DNA of 9,975 nt from positions 1 through 9,975 of the forward strand of contig NZ_CALIII010000129.1 of the NCBI RefSeq assembly GCF_938018145.1, read 5' to 3'. The position numbers and the translations under genes were made by a program. The notes below the pieces were generated by a model. The model was not told the origin of the DNA. It ran no database searches and saw only the letters and a program-made list of their open reading frames with translations. This DNA comes from an uncultured Campylobacter sp. (GTDB lineage Bacteria; Campylobacterota; Campylobacteria; Campylobacterales; Campylobacteraceae). Positions 5,714-9,975 of this stretch are shown here, piece after piece (position 1 is the first letter of the stretch; each line of letters opens with the position of its first letter).

Positions 5714-6529
5714 TTAAAACTTTGTATATTTTTTATTTAAGATAATATAAAGGAAAATGCCGCACGCAAACATTAAAAAGGATAGTATTTGCCCCATAGA
5801 TAAATTTAAAAATACAAAGCCGATCCCGAAATCAGGCTCTCTAAAGAACTCGCAAACAAATCTGGCAAAGGTATAAAGTATGGCATAAAGAGCGATGAGT
5901 TCGCCGTCAAATTTTTTAAATTTTCTATAAACAAAAAGGATAGCAAAAACCGCAAGCCCTTCTAAAACCGCTTCGTAAATTTGCGATGGATGACGCATCT
6001 GTCCCGCGACGTTGATCGCCCATGAGACGTCCGTGATACGACCGAACAGCTCTTGGTTTAAAAAATTTCCGATACGACCGAAAAAATATCCAAGCGGGAT
6101 GCTAAGTGCGACGAGATCCAAAAGCTGCCACAAATTTTGCTTAAATTTACGGCAAAAGGCCCACGTCGCTATCAAAAACCCGACCACAGCGCCGTGATAG
6201 CTCATGCCGCGAATGCCTACAAATTCACCGTTGTGAAAGGGGTTAAAAATCTGCCAAGGATGAGTGAGATAATAAGCGGTATTTGGATCGTAAATGACGA
6301 TGTAGCCGAGCCTCGCGCCCAGTATCACGCCGATTTCCACCCAAAAGAAATAATTATCAAGTAGCGAATTTGAGATTTGCATATTATCGCGCTTGACGAT
6401 AAATTTAGCCACCCCGAGCGCCACGAGTAGCGCCAGGACGTACATTATCCCGTACCAGTGCACCTTGATGCCAAACAGCTCAAACGCGACCGGGTCGAAA
6501 TTTATATAAAAGTCGTTCCACCAACTCAT
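5714..6529 (-). CDS. lgt: Prolipoprotein diacylglyceryl transferase
   Basis: 271-aa integral membrane enzyme that transfers diacylglycerol from phosphatidylglycerol to the lipobox cysteine of prolipoproteins, the first step of lipoprotein maturation. Seen: several hydrophobic segments (about 24-45, 60-80, 108-125, 137-150, 190-203, 210-228, 240-266), the conserved YHG at 111-113 (His112, matching the essential E. coli His103), the Lgt signature [13 protein letters not shown] at 151-163 with Arg152, Asn155 and Gly163, then RHPSQIYEA at 179-187 and FFREPD at 228-233. Length is close to other bacterial Lgt proteins. The ATG at 6527-6529 overlaps the stop of the upstream TorD-like gene in an ATGA arrangement, so translation is coupled; its own ribosome site is poor. 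Lgt next to frdC is, from memory, also the order in C. jejuni. The gene is intact. Confidence 0.96.
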   Translation of the reverse strand: MSWWNDFYINFDPVAFELFGIKVHWYGIMYVLALLVALGVAKFIVKRDNMQISNSLLDNYFFWVEIGVILGARLGYIVIYDPNTAYYLTHPWQIFNPFHNGEFVGIRGMSYHGAVVGFLIATWAFCRKFKQNLWQLLDLVALSIPLGYFFGRIGNFLNQELFGRITDVSWAINVAGQMRHPSQIYEAVLEGLAVFAILFVYRKFKKFDGELIALYAILYTFARFVCEFFREPDFGIGFVFLNLSMGQILSFLMFACGIFLYIILNKKYTKF

Positions 6530-7083
6530 CTAGGTACGACTTTGACTTTTAGCGTATTTTCGATACCGCTCGCAAAATCCTCAAAAAGATAGCCCATCGC
6601 GCGGTAAAATTTACTTCCCGCTTCGTTTTGCAGGACGGGTGCTAGCTTTTTAGCGTAGGGTAGTAGATAGGAGCTTAGCAAAACGCCCAAAATTTCCTTC
6701 GTCTGTTCGTCTTGTTTTAGCTCGACGACGGAGGAGAAAAACGAGAGCTCGTTCGTTAGGCTATCAAGCGCGCTGACGTTTAAATTTGGGCTAAATTTGC
6801 ACTTTTTATAAAAGCCTTCAAGGCGCGCCTTATCGCCCTCGAAAAAAAACTCCGCGTTAAAATATTTTTTCAAATTTGCAAAGTCCTTTGTGATCTCCAG
6901 GATATTCTCAGTTTTTATCGACTCCTCGTATAGCTCGCGCCCCTTGGCGTTTGCTTCGCTATCGTTTGTTATTATCCATTTCGGATTTTTATTTAGCTCG
7001 CTAAAAAGCTTTGCACTCGGCGGCAGAGCGAAATTTAATGCAAATATCCTTGCGATCACGGCGTAAAATTTACCCAAATTCAT
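6526..7083 (-). CDS. TorD/DmsD-family chaperone-like protein
   Basis: 185-aa soluble, mostly helical protein. The C-terminal third resembles the TorD/DmsD/NarJ family of cytoplasmic chaperones, which bind twin-arginine leaders and help insert the molybdenum cofactor into exported oxidoreductases: [17 protein letters not shown] at about 128-144, then [12 protein letters not shown] at about 158-169, matching the family pattern of a helix ending in LLPW/Y followed by FY-A-LF. The middle holds [18 protein letters not shown] and charged helices. The N-terminus ([22 protein letters not shown]) looks like the first helix rather than a signal peptide. The start is ATG 7081-7083 with AAGGAAAAAG just upstream. 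It lies 50 nt after copA and overlaps lgt by 4 nt. No molybdoenzyme is encoded in the window, so its client is unknown. The assignment is by eye and is moderately firm. Confidence 0.62.
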   Translation of the reverse strand: MNLGKFYAVIARIFALNFALPPSAKLFSELNKNPKWIITNDSEANAKGRELYEESIKTENILEITKDFANLKKYFNAEFFFEGDKARLEGFYKKCKFSPNLNVSALDSLTNELSFFSSVVELKQDEQTKEILGVLLSSYLLPYAKKLAPVLQNEAGSKFYRAMGYLFEDFASGIENTLKVKVVPR

Positions 7084-7109
7084 CTTTTTCCTTTTTTGTT
7101 TTTTGCGGG

Positions 7110-7116
7110 ATTTTAC
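7110..7116 (-). promoter_or_regulatory. Possible promoter between copA and the TorD-like gene
   Basis: On the - strand GTAAAAT, preceded by TTTT and one base from an extended TG -10, lies about 27 nt before the TorD-like ATG. The 50-nt AT-rich gap is wider than the other joints in this gene string, so an internal promoter is possible. The evidence is weak. Confidence 0.25.
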
Positions 7117-7133
7117 AAAATTTAGGCTAAATT

Positions 7134-9293
7134 TTAGATTTGCTTAAATCGTAATCTGATCGAATTTAACACGACCGTGACCGAGCTAAAGCACATCGCC
7201 GCAGCCCCGTAAACAGGCGTTAGCATGAGTCCTAGAGGCGCCAAAACCCCGGCCGCAACCGGGATACAAACGGCGTTATAAACAAACGCCCAAAACAAAT
7301 TTTGCTTTATCGTTTTCATCGTCTCGTTGGCTAAATTTATCGTAGCTACCGCGCTTTTTAGGTCGTTTTTTACCAGCACTACGTCGCCGGCTTCTTTTGC
7401 GATGTCCGCGCCGCTACTCATCGCGATACCCACATTTGCTTGCTTTAACGGTGCGGCGTCGTTGATACCGTCGCCGACAAATAGCACTGCACCCTCTTCT
7501 TGCAGGCGTTTTATGGTTTCAAATTTTTCATTAGGCAGCATACCGGCAAAGACCTTTTCGACGCCTAGCTTGCCAGCCACGTTTTTTGCGGTGAAGGCGT
7601 TATCTCCGGTTAGCATCACGGGCGTTATACCGATGTCTTTTAGGCTTTGCATAGCCTGCGCGGCGTCCTCTTTTATCGTATCGCTAAGCGCGATAAATCC
7701 TACGTAAATTTTATCCACGGCAGCGAGCACCACGCCGTTTCCTTCGTTTTGCGCTTTGGCGATTTGCTCTTTAGCCTGCGCGCTTATTTCTACGCCAAGC
7801 TCGCTCAAAAATGCCTCGTTGCCCGCTATCACGCTATCATCGTCGCTCTTTACGCCGCGTCCCGCGATATTTTCAAAACCCTTTTCATCGCCTAAAATTT
7901 TAAGCCCCAGCTCATTTGCGTATCTAACGATCGCAGCCGATATCGGGTGCGAGCTTTTAGCCTCTAGAGCGGCGATTTTGGCTAAATTTTCATCGTTTAT
8001 ATCGGTAAAATTTACCGAAATTTCGCCCTTGGTTAGCGTTCCGGTTTTGTCAAATACCGCGTATTTCACGCCGCCAAGAATCTCTAAAACTTCTGGATTT
8101 TTGATCAGGATTCCGTTTTTAGCGCCTAGAGATAGCGAGGAGACGATAGCTATCGGGGTAGCAAGCCCCAGCGCGCAAGGACACGAGATAATGAGCACGC
8201 AAACCGCGCTTAGCACGCCTTGTAGCGCATTTCCCGTAAGCGCAAACCACGCAAAAAACGTAACGACGGCGATAGCTATCACGCTAGGCACGAAGATATT
8301 TGCCACGCGGTCGGCAAAGCGGCTGATAGGCATCTTTTTGCTCGACGCGTCGCTTAAAAGCTCTAAAATTTGCGACAAAAGCGTTTGATTAGCGAGCTTT
8401 GTAACCTTTACGTTGATGTAGCCGTTTAAATTTATCGTTCCGGCATTGACCTCGTCGCCTTGTTTTTTATAGACGGGCAGGCTCTCGCCCGTTAGCATCG
8501 AGGTATCGATCTCTGCGCCGCCGTTTATCACGACTCCGTCGCAAGGCACCGCGTAGCCGCTCTTTACGACCGCGACGTCGCCTATTTTTAGGCTCACGGC
8601 ATCCACTTCCAGCGCGCTGCCGTCTTTTTGTAGTACAAGAGCGGTCTTTGGCGACATATCCATGAGCGATTTTATATAATCGCCTGCGCGAGCTTTTGAG
8701 CGCTCTTCTAAAAATTTACCCAGCAGCACGAAAGCCGTTATCATCGACGCGCCAGAAACGTAGAGGTGGCGCATGTTTTCGGGTAGGTGCTCGCCCGCGA
8801 TAAAAACCCCCAGCGAATACGCAAACGCCGTGCTTGTTCCCAGCGCGACGAGTACGTTCATGTCGAAGTTTTTATTTTTTAACGCGCCGTAAGCATGGAT
8901 AAAAAAGTCCCGCCCGCACGTAGCTATCGTGATAAAGGCAAGCGCCAGCATGATGGCTGATTTTGCCGCGCTTGGCTGCTCGCTCATCTCAAGCGCCATG
9001 ATCACCGCGCTAAAAGCCGCCGCAGCTAGGAAATTTCGGCGTAAATTTAAGATATGTTTCTCGCGTTTGGCTTCAAATTCCGCCAAATCCTTTGCCACGC
9101 CGTAGCCTAGTTTTTTTATTTTTTCCTCTATCGCGGCTTGTACTTCGGCGTTTTCTATGATAAATTCGCCCGAGCCGTTTGCGAAGCTGACCTTGGCGTC
9201 TAGCACGCCCGCGATCTTTTTAGTTACGCGCTCGATGGCGTTTGAGCAGTTTACGCAGGTCATGCCCGCGATGTTTAGTTTGATATTTTGCAT
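7134..9293 (-). CDS. copA: Copper-exporting P1B-type ATPase
   Basis: 719-aa inner-membrane pump that uses ATP to export Cu(I). In order: one N-terminal HMA domain with GMTCVNC (Cys13, Cys16); membrane segments from about 88; actuator domain with the TGE loop at 268-270; the metal-translocating CPC in ISCPCALGLATP (371-373); phosphorylation site DKTGT with Asp415; the HP motif of P1B pumps at 449-450; TGDN at 562-565; GDGIND at 607-612; and in the last segments Tyr672-Asn673 and MCFSS at 700-704. CPC plus YN and M-x-x-S-S is the Cu(I) signature, as opposed to the Zn/Cd type. I choose ATG 9291-9293, overlapping the copZ-like stop in TGATG; the TTG one codon earlier is not needed. The gene is complete, with a single HMA domain, and is probably supplied by the small protein encoded just upstream. 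Confidence 0.95.
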   Translation of the reverse strand: MQNIKLNIAGMTCVNCSNAIERVTKKIAGVLDAKVSFANGSGEFIIENAEVQAAIEEKIKKLGYGVAKDLAEFEAKREKHILNLRRNFLAAAAFSAVIMALEMSEQPSAAKSAIMLALAFITIATCGRDFFIHAYGALKNKNFDMNVLVALGTSTAFAYSLGVFIAGEHLPENMRHLYVSGASMITAFVLLGKFLEERSKARAGDYIKSLMDMSPKTALVLQKDGSALEVDAVSLKIGDVAVVKSGYAVPCDGVVINGGAEIDTSMLTGESLPVYKKQGDEVNAGTINLNGYINVKVTKLANQTLLSQILELLSDASSKKMPISRFADRVANIFVPSVIAIAVVTFFAWFALTGNALQGVLSAVCVLIISCPCALGLATPIAIVSSLSLGAKNGILIKNPEVLEILGGVKYAVFDKTGTLTKGEISVNFTDINDENLAKIAALEAKSSHPISAAIVRYANELGLKILGDEKGFENIAGRGVKSDDDSVIAGNEAFLSELGVEISAQAKEQIAKAQNEGNGVVLAAVDKIYVGFIALSDTIKEDAAQAMQSLKDIGITPVMLTGDNAFTAKNVAGKLGVEKVFAGMLPNEKFETIKRLQEEGAVLFVGDGINDAAPLKQANVGIAMSSGADIAKEAGDVVLVKNDLKSAVATINLANETMKTIKQNLFWAFVYNAVCIPVAAGVLAPLGLMLTPVYGAAAMCFSSVTVVLNSIRLRFKQI

Positions 9294-9496
9294 CAAATTT
9301 TCTCTATGACGCTAAATCCCAAATCATCCAGCTCCTCTTTAAATTTCGCCTCGTCCTTGCCGTCTAAATTTACGCTCACGACCCTTGGTTCTACGCCAAG
9401 ATCGACCTTTATCTCGCCGTATTCGTCCTCAAGAGCGTTTTTTATGGTATTTGCGCAGTTTTCGCAGTGGATATTAGCAACCTTAAATTTAGTCAT
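9293..9496 (-). CDS. copZ: Small HMA-domain copper chaperone-like protein
   Basis: 67-aa single heavy-metal-associated domain with the babbabb pattern and metal site HCENC (Cys11, Cys14). It probably carries Cu(I) in the cytoplasm and hands it to CopA, encoded directly downstream and overlapping by one base (TGATG). Two departures from the common pattern are visible: the motif is IHCENC instead of MTCxxC, with a histidine right before the first cysteine, and the protein is acidic (many Asp/Glu from 24 to 58), which could suit docking on CopA. A GGAG ribosome site precedes ATG 9494-9496. The start overlaps the stop of the acetyltransferase gene by 4 nt, so all three genes look co-transcribed. 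The symbol is given by role; in Helicobacter the equivalent is called copP and lies after copA. Confidence 0.85.
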   Translation of the reverse strand: MTKFKVANIHCENCANTIKNALEDEYGEIKVDLGVEPRVVSVNLDGKDEAKFKEELDDLGFSVIEKI

Positions 9497-9975
9497 TTTA
9501 TCTCCTTTATCATATGGTAGTATTTGTGAGAATTTATGATCATTTCGCAGTCGGTCTCAAAGCCCAAACGCTCGTAAAAAGCCATAGTTTTAGGCTTTTT
9601 TTCATCGACGATGAGGGCTACTTTTTTGATATTTCGTTTTGACGCTAGAGTAAAGATAAATTTGATCAGCTCTTTTGCGATGCCTCGTCCGCGAAATCTC
9701 TCGTCCACGGCAAGACTATCTATATATAGCTCGTCCGCGAAGCACTCCGTCTGCGGAAATTTATTTAAACCAAGCTCTCGCAAATGCGTCCTGATAGGCT
9801 CGTCTAGCGTTTCAATCTCGCCTCCGTCGTAAGCGCAAATCGCCCCCGCGATCTCGCCGTCAAATTTGCAAACAAAAACGTTGTTGTAGCTTAGGCGGTT
9901 TATCTCGCTGCGGAAAAATTTATGCAAAATTTCATCGCTCTTAACGGGGTCGCTCACGCCGCTAAGCGTAAAAGC
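9493..9975 (-). CDS. GNAT-family N-acetyltransferase (5' end outside window)
   Basis: The visible 160 residues form most of a Gcn5-related acetyltransferase domain. Acetyl-CoA binding motif A is clear: ELYIDSLAVDERFRGRGIAKELIKF, with R-G-R-G-I-A forming the pyrophosphate loop, followed by the motif B region KKVALIVDEKKPKTMAFYERLGFE, the typical N-x-x-A-x-x-F-Y-x-x-x-G-F element in which Asn is replaced by Lys. A GTG at 9955-9957 could serve as a start, but the frame stays open to the window edge (AFTLSG before it) and the usual first strand and helix are missing, so the gene most likely begins outside. The substrate cannot be told; the family acetylates small molecules or protein amino groups. 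It overlaps the copZ-like gene by 4 nt, which links it to the copper operon by transcription but does not prove a role in copper handling. Confidence 0.88.
   Translation of the reverse strand, partial: AFTLSGVSDPVKSDEILHKFFRSEINRLSYNNVFVCKFDGEIAGAICAYDGGEIETLDEPIRTHLRELGLNKFPQTECFADELYIDSLAVDERFRGRGIAKELIKFIFTLASKRNIKKVALIVDEKKPKTMAFYERLGFETDCEMIINSHKYYHMIKEIK

Noticed and set aside
7756..8388. 210-aa open frame on the + strand inside copA
   Set aside because: Antisense shadow of a strongly conserved ATPase gene; Ser/Ala/Ile-rich with no domain or ribosome site.
9294..9296. TTG start of copA one codon upstream
   Set aside because: The ATG directly after it fits the TGATG overlap with the copZ-like gene and the normal N-terminus of the HMA domain.
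1..9975. CRISPR array or tRNA genes
   Set aside because: Reading both strands I found no regularly spaced repeats and no cloverleaf with a matching T-arm and acceptor stem.

Overview
The window looks like a chromosomal segment of a Campylobacter-type epsilonproteobacterium. The signs are a fumarate reductase operon in the frdC-frdA-frdB order, proteins closely resembling the Wolinella/Campylobacter menaquinol:fumarate reductase, lgt directly upstream of frdC (I recall the same neighbourhood in C. jejuni), and the frequent AAATTT runs typical of the genus. Coding GC is well above that of C. jejuni, so one of the higher-GC species (C. curvus, C. rectus, C. showae or C. concisus group) is more likely. 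This species-level statement is inference.

Left part (1-1524, + strand): an accessory-looking block. The 3' end of an unrecognised gene overlaps by 4 nt a 101-aa unrecognised gene. Then come about 530 nt without any credible reading frame but with unusually GC-rich, hairpin-dense sequence (422-812), which I read as a candidate structured non-coding RNA. It is followed by a two-gene RelE/ParE-type toxin-antitoxin module (953-1524). No integrase, transposase or phage structural gene is recognisable here.

Middle (1525-2138): a very AT-rich convergent intergenic region with several short inverted and direct repeats around an AAAAACGGC motif, and no supported gene.

Right part (2139-9975, all - strand, so read from right to left): an acetyltransferase of the GNAT fold (cut by the window edge), a small copper chaperone-like HMA protein (copZ-like), a copper-exporting P1B-type ATPase (copA), a TorD-family chaperone-like protein, lgt, then frdC-frdA-frdB ending in a clear intrinsic terminator. 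GNAT/copZ, copZ/copA and torD-like/lgt overlap by 1-4 nt, so translational coupling is likely. FrdC-FrdA-FrdB form the membrane-bound quinol:fumarate reductase of anaerobic respiration. CopZ and CopA remove copper from the cytoplasm, Lgt lipidates prolipoproteins, and the TorD-like protein probably assists maturation of a molybdoenzyme encoded elsewhere.

Most worth checking: the candidate structured RNA at 422-812; the apparent loss in FrdC of the glutamate that carries the E-pathway proton in Wolinella QFR, although all four haem-ligand histidines are kept; and two perfect inverted repeats in the lgt-frdC gap, one lying on the likely -10 box of the frd operon.
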